From the NCBI RefSeq assembly GCF_002929505.1, contig NZ_PJJL01000072.1:124001-188000 (forward strand): DNA of 64,000 bases. The letters are read 5' to 3'. Shown here piece by piece: positions 34,986 through 43,809 of the stretch. Both the position numbers and the translations under genes were made by a program. Source of the stretch: Cryobacterium sp. Y57 (GTDB lineage: Bacteria; Actinomycetota; Actinomycetes; Actinomycetales; Microbacteriaceae). Within the stretch, counting starts at the first letter, position 1. Every line of letters starts with the position of its first letter. Below the pieces are notes generated by a model. That model did no database searches. It saw only the letters and a list, made by a program, of their open reading frames with translations, and was not told the origin of the DNA.

Positions 34986-35942
34986 ATGAGTGAATTCTCC
35001 GCACTGAAAATTATTGTGTTGGCTGGTGGCATCTCTCACGAGCGTGACGTGTCGCTGCGTTCTGGCCGGCGCATCGCGGATGCCCTCACCGATGAAGGCC
35101 ACTTCGTCACCGTGCTCGACCCTGGCGCCAACTTGCTGGGCACGCTGGCAGAGCAGGTCCCCGACCTCATCTGGCCCACCCTGCACGGCGCCACCGGAGA
35201 GGATGGCGCGCTCCTGTCCCTGCTGGAAACCACCGGAATTCCTTTTCTCGGCTCGCGCGGCCCCGCCGCCGCGCTCGCCTGGAACAAAGCCATCGCCAAA
35301 GAGCTCGTCCTGCGGGCTGGTTTCGCTACTCCCCCAGCCATTGCCCTATCGACCGAAACCTTTCGCGACCTCGGTGCCGCGAGCGTACTCGAGCACCTGG
35401 TGAGCGCTATCGGCCTACCGCTCGTCGTCAAGCCAGCCCAGGGCGGTTCATCCCAGGGCGTCACGATAGTTCGCACTCCCGCGGACCTCCCACGCGCCAT
35501 GGTCGACGCGTACACCTACGCCGACACCGCCCTGGTCGAGGCCTACATTGACGGGACCGAAGTTACGGTCGCCGTACTTGACACCGGAGACGGGCCAACG
35601 GCTCTGCCAATCGTGGAAATCGTCCCCCTCAACGGCGTGTACAGCTTCGAAGCCCGTTATAACGCGGGTGAGACGGACTTCTACGCACCCGCACGCCTGT
35701 CTGACAGTATCTCCGTCACCGTCGCCACGGCCTCTGTCGCCATTCACACCCTTCTGGGGCTGCGCCACCTCAGCCGAATCGACCTTATTGTCGACGCCGC
35801 CGGCACCCCTTGGTTTCTGGAGGCCAACGTACTGCCCGGTCTGACCGAAACATCCCTGGTTCCGCAGGCCATCGAAGCCGACCGCCGTACTCTCGGCGCT
35901 ACCTACTCGGCCCTGGCAGTAAACGCTCTAGCCACTCAGTAG
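34986..35942 (+). CDS. D-alanine--D-alanine ligase family protein
   Basis: This 318-residue ATP-grasp enzyme has the substrate-binding start VLAGGISHERDVSLRSGRRI, WPTLHGATGEDGALLSLLE, LVVKPAQGGSSQGV and the metal-binding end WFLEANVLPGLTETSLVPQA. All core Ddl motifs are kept, so it should ligate D-alanine or similar D-amino acids in the cytoplasm. The main ddl is usually near murF or elsewhere, so this may be a paralogue. It sits 42 nt after the aminotransferase, which could supply or recycle a D-amino acid; that is inference. Confidence 0.88.
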   Translation: MSEFSALKIIVLAGGISHERDVSLRSGRRIADALTDEGHFVTVLDPGANLLGTLAEQVPDLIWPTLHGATGEDGALLSLLETTGIPFLGSRGPAAALAWNKAIAKELVLRAGFATPPAIALSTETFRDLGAASVLEHLVSAIGLPLVVKPAQGGSSQGVTIVRTPADLPRAMVDAYTYADTALVEAYIDGTEVTVAVLDTGDGPTALPIVEIVPLNGVYSFEARYNAGETDFYAPARLSDSISVTVATASVAIHTLLGLRHLSRIDLIVDAAGTPWFLEANVLPGLTETSLVPQAIEADRRTLGATYSALAVNALATQ

Positions 35943-35947
35943 TACGC

Positions 35948-36256
35948 CGTTTCACGTGAAACGTGTTGCACTTCCCTGGGGTGATCTTCACGTTTCACGT
36001 GAAACTCTGCCGTGTCCCGAATGCACGATCCGCTCGTTTCACGTGAAACCCTGACTCAATATCCGAAACCGTGTCATATATTCCATGTTTCACGTGAAAC
36101 ATGCCGATACCGGTAGATACGCGCGATCACGACCAACTGATGAGCCACCGTACCGAAACGAACCCGAGCAGAAGGCACGTTTGGGACGGCCACCGACGCC
36201 GGGATTTCCCGTAACAGGACACGCCATCACCGCAGTACACCGTTTCACGTGAAACG
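35948..36256. promoter_or_regulatory. Cluster of five parS sites
   Basis: Five copies of the core GTTTCACGTGAAAC occur in the gap between the ligase and parB, in 16-mers at 35948-35963, 35991-36006, 36035-36050, 36086-36101 and 36241-36256. The fourth is a perfect TGTTTCACGTGAAACA. ParB loads at parS to segregate origins. The gap (35943-36289) holds no gene I can support. Confidence 0.95.
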
Positions 36257-36279
36257 TGACGCGGAACATGACGCGGAAC
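36257..36279. repeat. Short tandem repeat beside parS
   Basis: TGACGCGGAAC occurs at 36257-36267 and again at 36269-36279, right next to the last parS of the cluster. No known role. Confidence 0.6.
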
Positions 36280-36289
36280 GCGTCTCCGA

Positions 36290-37252
36290 TTAGCTGGCGC
36301 TAAAACCCGGTTCACCGAGAACCGTCAGGATGCGATTCAAATCACCTATGGTCGCGAAATCGACTGTGATCTGGCCTTTTCTTACCCCCAGATTGATCTT
36401 GACGCGAGTGTCCAGACGATCTCCAAGATGCTCTGCGATCTCGTCAAGATGCCCCTGGCGTCGACCCGGCAGCGGTTTGGCTTTCACAGCCCGCGGAACC
36501 GCAACCGCCGCGGCCTCAGCGGCACGAACGGACAAGTCTGCCTCGACGATTTTATCGGCTAGGCGCAGCATACCGGCCGGGTCACCCACCGACAGAATCG
36601 CTCGCGCGTGACCGGCCGACAAAACACCCGCTGCAACACGCACCTGCACCGATTCCGGCAGTTTCAAGAGACGCAGGGTGTTGGTGATCTGCGGACGCGA
36701 TCGACCGATGCGCTTTGCCAGTTCCTCCTGCGTAATGCCAAAATCTGCCAACAACTGCTGATACGCGGACGCTTCTTCCAACGGATTCAGCTGGGCGCGG
36801 TGCAAGTTCTCCAGCAGCGCGTCCCGCAGCATATCCACGTCGGCGGTTTCGCGTACGACAGCCGGAATGGTGTCGAGGCCGACCTCTTTGGTGGCGCGCA
36901 GTCGACGCTCACCCATGACGAGCTCATACTTGCCCGGTTCATCGGCCAATGGCCTCACAACGATTGGCTGGAGCACCCCAACCTCGCGAATGCTGTGCAC
37001 CAGTTCCGCAAGATCGTCCTCGTCAAAAATGGTCCGTGGCTGGGCCCGGTTGGGAACAATGTCTTGAGGATTCAGCTGCGCCAGCCGGGCGCCTGCAATC
37101 AGTGGGACGTCGGAAAGAACTTCGAGGGAGGCATCCGCTAAAGCGGTTACACCGCGCGGAAAAAACACGTCGACCGGGCGGGGCGCAGACGCGTCGTCCT
37201 GCACTGGAATGAGTGCGCCGATACCGCGACCGAGGCCGGTTCTTTTCGCCAT
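36290..37252 (-). CDS. parB: Chromosome partitioning protein ParB
   Basis: This 320-residue CTP-dependent clamp binds parS. The N-terminal GLGRGIGALI is the ParA-stimulating type, the CTP motif GERRLRA is at residues 114-120, and the helix-turn-helix follows in LADFGITQEELAKRIGRSRPQI. The C-terminal dimer domain ends at the stop. Its ATG shares one base with the parA stop (TAATG). Confidence 0.97.
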   Translation of the reverse strand: MAKRTGLGRGIGALIPVQDDASAPRPVDVFFPRGVTALADASLEVLSDVPLIAGARLAQLNPQDIVPNRAQPRTIFDEDDLAELVHSIREVGVLQPIVVRPLADEPGKYELVMGERRLRATKEVGLDTIPAVVRETADVDMLRDALLENLHRAQLNPLEEASAYQQLLADFGITQEELAKRIGRSRPQITNTLRLLKLPESVQVRVAAGVLSAGHARAILSVGDPAGMLRLADKIVEADLSVRAAEAAAVAVPRAVKAKPLPGRRQGHLDEIAEHLGDRLDTRVKINLGVRKGQITVDFATIGDLNRILTVLGEPGFSAS

Positions 37253-38205
37253 TAGTGCTTTTCTTTCGTTTGGGGCTTATTTTCTGTTCGCGGTGCCCCA
37301 CGATGGGCCATTTCTGCTGCTGCTTCAAGGTATGAGAGCGATCCTGCCGAGTTGAGATCGTAACTCACAACGCTCTGGCCGTAGCTCGGGGCCTCAGAAA
37401 CGCGCACAGAACGCGGAATAGCGGTATTGAGCACTTGCTCCGGAAAGTGATCGCGCACTTCCTTGGCAACCTGGGTGGCCAAATTGGTGCGGCTGTCGTA
37501 CATGGTAAGCAGAATGGTCGAAACGACGAGATCGGGGTTGAGGTGCTTTTCAATGAGAGCGATGTTCTTGAGCAGCTGACTCAGCCCCTCGAGTGCGTAA
37601 TACTCGCACTGAATGGGAATGAGAACCTCCCGCGCGGCGACGAAAGCGTTGATAGTCAGCAGACCGAGCGACGGCGGACAGTCAATGAAGACGTAATCGT
37701 ACGGTTCGATCGCCTCGACGAGGTGCAGATCAAGAGCACGGCGGAGTCGCTGCTCGCGGGCGACGAGCGACACGAGCTCAATCTCGGCGCCCGCCAGATG
37801 GATCGTAGCCGGAACACAGAACAAGGCACCGAATTCAGGGCTCTTCTGGACGACCTCATCCATGGGCATGTCATTGATGATGACGTCGTAGACGCTGGGG
37901 GTCTCGGCACGGTGCTCAACACCGAGGGCAGTAGACGCGTTGCCCTGCGGATCCAGGTCGATCACCAGAACGCGCGCGCCCTGGCGAGCGAGGGCGGCGG
38001 CGAGATTGACCGCGGTCGTTGTCTTGCCGACGCCACCTTTTTGATTGGAAATCGTCAACACCCGGGTTTGATCGGGTTTTGGCAACTCACCAGCAGCAAT
38101 GACCTGGCGGCGACGCGTCAGTTCGGCAATTTCGCGGGCCAGCGGTGTTGTCCCGTCGAAGCCTGCCGCCTTGCCGGTGTGCTGATCTTCAGCAGGATGT
38201 TTCAC
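37252..38205 (-). CDS. parA: Chromosome partitioning ATPase ParA
   Basis: This 317-residue deviant Walker ATPase moves origins with ParB. The motif QKGGVGKTT is at residues 55-63 after a 45-residue leader; VLVIDLDPQGNAST and DYVFIDCPPSLGLLT give the switch and Walker B. The start is GTG at 38205, which lies inside a parS site, so ParB binding could repress translation or transcription of its own operon. The parA-parB pair is coupled. Confidence 0.96.
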   Translation of the reverse strand: MKHPAEDQHTGKAAGFDGTTPLAREIAELTRRRQVIAAGELPKPDQTRVLTISNQKGGVGKTTTAVNLAAALARQGARVLVIDLDPQGNASTALGVEHRAETPSVYDVIINDMPMDEVVQKSPEFGALFCVPATIHLAGAEIELVSLVAREQRLRRALDLHLVEAIEPYDYVFIDCPPSLGLLTINAFVAAREVLIPIQCEYYALEGLSQLLKNIALIEKHLNPDLVVSTILLTMYDSRTNLATQVAKEVRDHFPEQVLNTAIPRSVRVSEAPSYGQSVVSYDLNSAGSLSYLEAAAEMAHRGAPRTENKPQTKEKH

Positions 38206-38213
38206 GTGAAACC
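38198..38213. promoter_or_regulatory. parS site spanning the parA start codon
   Basis: TGTTTCACGTGAAACC matches the parS consensus except at the last base. The GTG of its CACGTG core, read on the minus strand, is the parA start. Confidence 0.9.
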
Positions 38214-38281
38214 TTTACGCTCGACGGTTGATGAGCCACCCGAAAGGGACCCCCGAACACCAAATCCAGTGCTAATCGGGA

Positions 38282-38992
38282 CTACTCCACTGTAGCTCTG
38301 ATGACCCGGGTTACCTCAGGCAGCACGCCAGCGCCGAGGGTAATTACCTCAACCTTGCTCAGGTGATATTTACGCATCGGTTTCGCGGCCGCCTCGATCT
38401 CACGCTCGGCCCCCTCACCTTTCATCAGAATGAGCTCACCACCACTGCGCAGCAGGGGAGCAGTCAGCGGAATCAGCTTGCTGAACGCACTCACCGCTCG
38501 AGCAGTCACCTGATCGAGTGGCTGCGCCAGGCGTGTATCTTCGGCACGAGCACGCACCACGGTCACATTCGACAACTGCAGGGCAGTAACCTGGTCATTC
38601 AGCCAGGCAACCCGACGTTCCATCGGTTCGATCAGCACGAAGTTCACGTCGGGCCGGGCGATGGCCAGCACGACACCGGGAAGACCAGCACCGGAACCAA
38701 CGTCCCCCACGCGGCCGGGGCGTAACAGCGGCGCCACAATGGCGCAATTGAGAATGTGACGTGACCACAGGCGCGGAAGTTCTAGTGGACCAATTAGCCC
38801 CAAAATTTCGCCCTGATCAGCTAAATTAGTCGTGAACGCCCGCATAAGATCAATTTGCGGACCGAGAAGGCTGATCGCCGCTAACGGTTCAATCTCCAGT
38901 GTGACCGGATCAGGCGCGCTCCCTGACGCCGGCATGGATCCCGGCGTGTTCGAAGCAGCACGGATCGGCTCCGGTGTTACAGATTGCGACAT
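38282..38992 (-). CDS. rsmG: 16S rRNA (guanine-N7) methyltransferase
   Basis: This 236-residue Rossmann-fold methyltransferase modifies G527 of 16S rRNA. The SAM motif is VGDVGSGAGLPGVVLA, preceded by LWSRHILNC, and RAVSAFSKLIPL contacts substrate. ATG at 38992 is used; a TTG two codons earlier is possible. A 40-residue Pro/Ser-rich N-terminus is longer than usual. It lies 11 nt after jag. Confidence 0.95.
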   Translation of the reverse strand: MSQSVTPEPIRAASNTPGSMPASGSAPDPVTLEIEPLAAISLLGPQIDLMRAFTTNLADQGEILGLIGPLELPRLWSRHILNCAIVAPLLRPGRVGDVGSGAGLPGVVLAIARPDVNFVLIEPMERRVAWLNDQVTALQLSNVTVVRARAEDTRLAQPLDQVTARAVSAFSKLIPLTAPLLRSGGELILMKGEGAEREIEAAAKPMRKYHLSKVEVITLGAGVLPEVTRVIRATVE

Positions 38993-39003
38993 AAGCAACG
39001 AGT

Positions 39004-39606
39004 TTACGCTGCGGTGATGACGGTGTGGCGATCGCGGCCTTCACCGGACGACTCTGACCGGTACCCATTACTGGCTGCCACGATGTCGTGCACGAGTTTG
39101 CGCTCGTAGGAGGACATGGGCGGCAGGTCGGCCGCGGTCGCGCCGCCCTCGATCCGCTCGATAGCGTGGGCTACGAGGGTGGCGAGCTCAGCTTCGCGCA
39201 TCTCGCGAGATCCACCGATATCCAGGATCAGGCGCGAGAACGAGCCTGTCTTATTCTGCACCGCGAGGCGAGTCAGCTCCTGCAGGGCGTTGACCGTATC
39301 TGGTTTGGAAAGCACTCGCAGATTGTCGGCGTCCGACGCTTTGACCGCTAAGTAAGCCCGTCCATTGCGGGCCTCGATGTCGATGTCGCCATCGAGGTCG
39401 CAAATATCGAGAAATTCCTCGATGTAGTCGGCGGCAATGTCGCCCTCACGCTCAAGCTGATCGGTCGTAAGGGGGGCCTCGGTTACGCTCTTCGTTTCGG
39501 AAGCGCCGGATGAGGAATCCGTTGTGTGAGAAGTCACATCAGCAGTGTCAGCAGTGACAGTGCCCACTTCGGTGAGGTCGGTTTTGTCCGTCACGGTGAT
39601 CTCCAC
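39004..39606 (-). CDS. jag: Jag/KhpB-like R3H-domain RNA-binding protein
   Basis: This 200-residue protein has an acidic Thr/Ser-rich N-terminal third with no Jag domain, a KH-like region (FLDICDLDGDIDIEARNGRAYL) and a C-terminal R3H domain with LPPMSSYERKLVHDIV. It likely binds RNA and is linked to YidC by position in all bacteria. GTG at 39606 shares one base with the yidC stop. Confidence 0.92.
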   Translation of the reverse strand: MEITVTDKTDLTEVGTVTADTADVTSHTTDSSSGASETKSVTEAPLTTDQLEREGDIAADYIEEFLDICDLDGDIDIEARNGRAYLAVKASDADNLRVLSKPDTVNALQELTRLAVQNKTGSFSRLILDIGGSREMREAELATLVAHAIERIEGGATAADLPPMSSYERKLVHDIVAASNGYRSESSGEGRDRHTVITAA

Positions 39607-40580
39607 TACTTCTTCGGGCCGGTTTGTTTTTTGGCGCGGGCCCTACCGACCGGCTGCTGGCGCTGAACGGGCTTGGCAGGCTCCTCCACCACAATGATGT
39701 CACCATCGGTCGCGATGAGCTTGCCTTTACGCGCCAAACGCTCTTCGCGCGCCTTGGCGGCTTCGCTGCCAGGAGTCGGCATGTTTCGAATGACCAGGAA
39801 CTGCTGAATCATGGTCCAGATATTGGAAGTGAGCCAGTAGAACATCACGCCGAGCGGGAACGCAACACCGGAGAAGGCGAAGACGAGGGGGAGGAGGTAG
39901 AGCATGATGCGCTGCTGTTTGAACATCGGACTCGCCTTGGTTTCCGGCGACATGTTCTTGGAAACGATCTGCAACTGCGTGATGAACTGCGACGCGGTCA
40001 TCAGCACCACCATGGTGGCCGCAATGATCATGACGGTCCCGTTGAAGGGGTCACCGGCGGTCCACAGTGACCACTGGGAGGCAAAGGTGTCGTGCAGCGG
40101 CGCATTGCCGAACAGTTTGGCGTTACCGAAGCTCTCGGCAAGGCTCTGGTTGAGCGGGCCGACACCGGCGTTGGACTTCTGGGCGTCGTTCAGCACCGAG
40201 AACAGGGCGAAGAAGATCGGCATCTGCAAGAGCAGTGGCAGGCAGGAGCTGAGCGGGTTGGTCCCGGTCTTCTTGTACATGGCCATGGTCTCGCGGGACA
40301 TCGCCTCGCGGGAGAACTGGTCTTTTTTCCCCTTGTACTTGTCTTGGATCTTCTTGAGCTGCGGAGCCACCTCGAGCATCTTGCGCTGGCTCTTGATTTG
40401 CCGGACGAAGACGGGAATCAGGGCGGCACGCACGACCAAGACGAGGCCGACGATGGACAGCACCCAGGTGATGCCGTCGTTGTAGCCCATCCCCAAGCTG
40501 GAAAAAAGCCCGTGGAAGGCGACGAGCAGCAGCTCGACCACCCATTTCAGAGGCCAGAGGATCGTACCTATGAGGTCCAT
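39606..40580 (-). CDS. yidC: Membrane protein insertase YidC
   Basis: This 324-residue Oxa1-type insertase has five hydrophobic segments and no large periplasmic domain, as in Gram-positive bacteria. There is a positively charged loop (IKSQRKMLEVAPQLKKIQDK) containing the conserved cytoplasmic hairpin and a hydrophilic groove arginine after the first helix (FVRQIK). The basic tail (ARAKKQTGPKK) contacts ribosomes. It lies 8 nt after yidD. Confidence 0.96.
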   Translation of the reverse strand: MDLIGTILWPLKWVVELLLVAFHGLFSSLGMGYNDGITWVLSIVGLVLVVRAALIPVFVRQIKSQRKMLEVAPQLKKIQDKYKGKKDQFSREAMSRETMAMYKKTGTNPLSSCLPLLLQMPIFFALFSVLNDAQKSNAGVGPLNQSLAESFGNAKLFGNAPLHDTFASQWSLWTAGDPFNGTVMIIAATMVVLMTASQFITQLQIVSKNMSPETKASPMFKQQRIMLYLLPLVFAFSGVAFPLGVMFYWLTSNIWTMIQQFLVIRNMPTPGSEAAKAREERLARKGKLIATDGDIIVVEEPAKPVQRQQPVGRARAKKQTGPKK

Positions 40581-40588
40581 ACTGTGGG

Positions 40589-40900
40589 TTAGCCCTTTCC
40601 GTGGCTAGGTGCGACAACAAAACCGAACGACGTCAGACGAAAGCGGCGATTGCTTTTGAGTGGTACATCATCAATGCCGCCTGGTGACCACGGATGACAA
40701 TGGCTCAGCCTGCGCGCAGCAAGAGCGCAGCCCCACGCTAGTCCGTGTTCCTGAACGGCCCCTAGTGCGTAGGCCGAACACGACGGGTAAAACCGGCACA
40801 CATCTCCATAGAGTGGAGAGATCACGGCTCGATACACGCGAAGAACCACGACACCAACGTTGCGGGGTATCAAGATAATCGTCGGGAGTATCGAATTCAT
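40589..40900 (-). CDS. yidD: Membrane protein insertion efficiency factor YidD
   Basis: This 103-residue protein has the family core YRAVISPLYGDVCRFYPSCSAYAL with its three conserved cysteines, then RLSHCHPWSPGGIDDVP. ATG at 40900 is chosen because it overlaps the rnpA stop by 4 nt (ATGA). Its role is to help YidC insert proteins. Confidence 0.96.
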   Translation of the reverse strand: MNSILPTIILIPRNVGVVVLRVYRAVISPLYGDVCRFYPSCSAYALGAVQEHGLAWGCALAARRLSHCHPWSPGGIDDVPLKSNRRFRLTSFGFVVAPSHGKG

Positions 40901-41274
40901 CGGCCCACGCTGTTCTTTCGCGCAGATTGCGGGCGGGAGAGGGAACGGTGGACTTCGTCGCGCAGCGCCTGCCACGCGATCTTGCTCGCCCCCGGCAGAG
41001 CACGGATGACAACATCCGTTCCTGCCGGAACCAGTGGGAGCAGTTCGAAGGTGACTGCCTTGAGGCGACGCCGAACGAGATTGCGTTTCACAGCGTCACC
41101 CACATTCTTCGCGACGATAAAGCCGAAACGAACCGGAACACCGGCAACATCGGATTGATCTCCAGCGCTTTTTCGCACATAAAGAACGGTATGCACGCCA
41201 ACAATGCGCACACCTCGCCGAACGACGCCTTGATAGTCACTGCCGCTCGTAATGCGATTTACGTGAGCGAGCAC
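40897..41274 (-). CDS. rnpA: Ribonuclease P protein component
   Basis: This 125-residue basic protein supports the RNase P RNA in tRNA 5' processing. The signature KNVGDAVKRNLVRRRLK is the RNR motif. GTG at 41274 is chosen, 22 nt after rpmH; a longer frame overlaps rpmH and is not homologous. The RNA subunit gene is not in the window. Confidence 0.93.
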   Translation of the reverse strand: MLAHVNRITSGSDYQGVVRRGVRIVGVHTVLYVRKSAGDQSDVAGVPVRFGFIVAKNVGDAVKRNLVRRRLKAVTFELLPLVPAGTDVVIRALPGASKIAWQALRDEVHRSLSRPQSARKNSVGR

Positions 41275-41296
41275 GAGAACCCGGCGACCACGAAAC

Positions 41297-41434
41297 CTAC
41301 GCTGAGAGTTCGGTGCGACCCTTGCGACGGCGAGCACCGAGGATGGCGCGGCCCGCACGGGTGCGCATCCGCAGGCGGAAGCCGTGCACCTTGGCGCGAC
41401 GGCGGTTGTTCGGCTGGAAAGTTCTCTTGCTCAT
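41297..41434 (-). CDS. rpmH: 50S ribosomal protein L34
   Basis: This 45-residue L34 reads [20 protein letters not shown] and ends GRTELSA. GGAG lies 8 nt before ATG at 41434. It is the first gene of the leftward origin operon. Confidence 0.98.
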   Translation of the reverse strand: MSKRTFQPNNRRRAKVHGFRLRMRTRAGRAILGARRRKGRTELSA

Positions 41435-41906
41435 AATTCAATCTCCACGTATTTGAATCACCGCTGGCCAAATTCCCTTCGGCCAAACAACAGCGCGCAC
41501 AGAGTATGGAAGCCCACGGGATGGGGTCAACTGATTAAAACTACGGCCTCGGCCACGCCTGGTCAAACTCAGAGTCCGAATCGGGGGATTCTGCACAATA
41601 ATGACTCCAACGTAAATGCCGAAGAGAGGATGCGTAGCGCCCGATGAATTCGCCTCGCTGCACGGCAGTGACTACCGTAAAGTCAAGTTATCCACAGGTT
41701 GGACACACCAACCTGAGAATTCAGCTGATTTTGTACACAGGCGGTGGATAACTTTAACGATGAGTTCGGACCAAGAAACTCACACGGACGTCCGAAACTC
41801 GCCTCACGCGGGCCGGTAGGGCCGGCGGCCGGTGTGCGGCATGAAGCCACCCGCATCCGCCGGTCGCCCAACAGTGAAAACTCGAAATGCACAGATTGTA
41901 GGAACA
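41435..41906. promoter_or_regulatory. rpmH-dnaA intergenic region with DnaA boxes
   Basis: This divergent region holds a perfect DnaA box TTATCCACA at 41688-41696, an opposite near match GGTGGATAA at 41743-41751 and TTGTACACA at 41731-41739. They lie upstream of dnaA and could mediate its autoregulation. No gene is seen. Confidence 0.75.
41503..41530 (-). promoter_or_regulatory. Putative rpmH promoter
   Basis: On the minus strand TTGACC (plus 41525-41530) and CATACT (plus 41503-41508) are 16 bp apart, about 70 nt upstream of the rpmH ATG. Confidence 0.5.
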
Positions 41907-43325
41907 ATGGCAGACGTAGAAGCGCCGATAGCTGAAACATGGCGGTCTGTTCTGACCACGTTGGAATCCGACGCCACCATCACACCCATGCTGTACGGGT
42001 TTCTCAGCCTGGTCGAGCCGAAGGGCATCGCGGCTGGCACCTTCTATCTGGAGGTCCCCAACGAGTTCACGGCAAGCATGCTCAACCAGCGGATGCGCGT
42101 TCCCCTGCTGACAGCAATGGGCCAGCTCGATGAAGCGACTGCCGTGTCAACTTTCTATGTGGTCGTCAACCCCGAACTCGAGCAGGAATCGTTGCGACCG
42201 GTGCAGCAAACAATGACCCCGCCGGACGTCATCACTCCCGCCCCCGCGCAATCGGTTTTTGAAGGCGCCGTCCCGGCACAGCCCCACGAAACCCGGCTCA
42301 ACCCCAAATACAGTTTTGACAACTTCGTGATCGGACAGTCAAACAGATTTGCCCATGCTGCCGCCGTCGCGGTGGCCGAAGCACCGGCCAAGGCGTACAA
42401 CCCGCTTTTTATCTACGGTTCATCGGGCCTCGGCAAGACACATCTTCTGCACGCGATCGGCCACTACGCCATGAGCCTGTACCCCGGGATCCGCGTGCGC
42501 TATGTCAGTTCGGAGGAGTTCACCAACGACTTCATCAACTCCATCGCCAACAACCGCGGCTCGGCTTTTCAGGCTCGATATCGAAACATCGACATTCTCA
42601 TGATCGATGACATCCAGTTTCTTCAAAACAAAGCGGAAACCCAGGAAGCTTTTTTCCACACTTTCAACACCCTGCACGACCACAACAAGCAGGTAGTGAT
42701 CACAAGCGATCTCCCTCCCAAACACCTCACCGGCTTTGAAGACCGCATGCGCAGCCGCTTTGAGTGGGGCCTGATCACGGATGTCCAGGCTCCGGACCTG
42801 GAAACCCGCATCGCGATCCTGCGAAAAAAGGCGCAGAGCGAAAAACTGCAGGTGCCACACGACATTCTCGAGTTCATGGCGTCGAAGGTCTCGTCCAACA
42901 TTCGTGAACTTGAAGGCACTCTGATTCGGGTCACCGCGTTCGCTAGCCTCAATCGCACGCCGGTGGATATGGATCTCGTGCAGACCGTGCTGAAAGACCT
43001 GATCACCCTGGACGAGGACAACGTCATCGCTCCAGTTGACATCATTACGAACACGGCCAACTACTTCAAATTGTCCGTTGATGACCTCTACGGATCGAGC
43101 CGGTCTCAGGCCATCGCGACAGCCCGCCAAATTGCCATGTACCTGTGCCGTGAACTCACGAATCTGTCCCTGCCCAAAATCGGGCAATTATTCGGTAATC
43201 GCGACCACACGACCGTGATGTACGCGAACAAGAAGATCAGTGAACTGATGAAGGAACGTCGCTCGATTTACAACCAGGTCACCGAGTTGACCAACCGCAT
43301 CAAGCAGGATCACCGGTACAAGTAG
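41907..43325 (+). CDS. dnaA: Chromosomal replication initiator DnaA
   Basis: This 472-residue initiator has domain I (to about residue 90), a short Pro-rich domain II, the AAA domain with Walker [17 protein letters not shown] near residue 170 and Walker [12 protein letters not shown], and domain IV with the DnaA-box signature [15 protein letters not shown] at 41907 is used, with AGGAAC just upstream. Domain II is much shorter than in Streptomyces. It is followed by a strong terminator and the main box cluster. Confidence 0.97.
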   Translation: MADVEAPIAETWRSVLTTLESDATITPMLYGFLSLVEPKGIAAGTFYLEVPNEFTASMLNQRMRVPLLTAMGQLDEATAVSTFYVVVNPELEQESLRPVQQTMTPPDVITPAPAQSVFEGAVPAQPHETRLNPKYSFDNFVIGQSNRFAHAAAVAVAEAPAKAYNPLFIYGSSGLGKTHLLHAIGHYAMSLYPGIRVRYVSSEEFTNDFINSIANNRGSAFQARYRNIDILMIDDIQFLQNKAETQEAFFHTFNTLHDHNKQVVITSDLPPKHLTGFEDRMRSRFEWGLITDVQAPDLETRIAILRKKAQSEKLQVPHDILEFMASKVSSNIRELEGTLIRVTAFASLNRTPVDMDLVQTVLKDLITLDEDNVIAPVDIITNTANYFKLSVDDLYGSSRSQAIATARQIAMYLCRELTNLSLPKIGQLFGNRDHTTVMYANKKISELMKERRSIYNQVTELTNRIKQDHRYK

Positions 43326-43381
43326 GGCACACCCATCTATGCGGGCACGTGACAACCGGCGCTGCGACATGTCAGTTTGAG

Positions 43382-43445
43382 CGGTCCCTCCGGACGTTTT
43401 AAGCAGGTTCGACCTGTTTAGACCCGGAGGGGCCGAATTTTTTTT
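43382..43445 (+). terminator. Two-stem rho-independent terminator after dnaA
   Basis: CGGTCCCTCCGG (43382-43393) pairs with CCGGAGGGGCCG (43424-43435) with one wobble; the loop holds a second stem CAGGT/ACCTG. A run of eight T (43438-43445) follows. Confidence 0.93.
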
Positions 43446-43809
43446 CAGTTTTCACACCTGTGGATAACCCTGTGGAATTAACTCACACAACCGGTCATCG
43501 CCTGTAGAAACTCAAGGGCACCCTGTGGAAACGTGTAATTCCTCCGCGCCGCGCTTGCCCAAACGAATGACAAACTTCCACAGCTCGCCCACAACTTACA
43601 AACGTGTAATTCCCAATGCTTGAGCGGTTTTCACAGAGTTATCCACAGTTTCCACAACGGTTAAGAAGATTAACAAGAATTTCTTAACCTTGATCTAGCC
43701 GACAACCTTGACGGCTGGCGCCGATCAACCACGACGGTAACGAACCAGCCCATGAACACAGCTAGCATTGAGGACCACCCATCCGCCCATCGAACGCAAG
43801 GAATGTTTC
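43446..43809. other. oriC: Chromosomal origin oriC (dnaA-dnaN region)
   Basis: Perfect DnaA boxes are TGTGGATAA at 43459-43467 and TTATCCACA at 43639-43647; weaker ones include 43471-43479, 43524-43532, 43628-43636 and 43648-43656. A 13-bp direct repeat AACGTGTAATTCC is at 43530-43542 and 43601-43613. An AT-rich stretch bounded by the inverted repeat GGTTAAGAA (43659-43667) and TTCTTAACC (43681-43689) is the likely unwinding element. dnaN begins at 43810. Confidence 0.9.

Noticed and set aside
36127-36315. 62-codon minus-strand frame in the parS cluster
   Set aside because: It reads through a parS site, has an Arg-rich composition without a domain, and overlaps the parB end.
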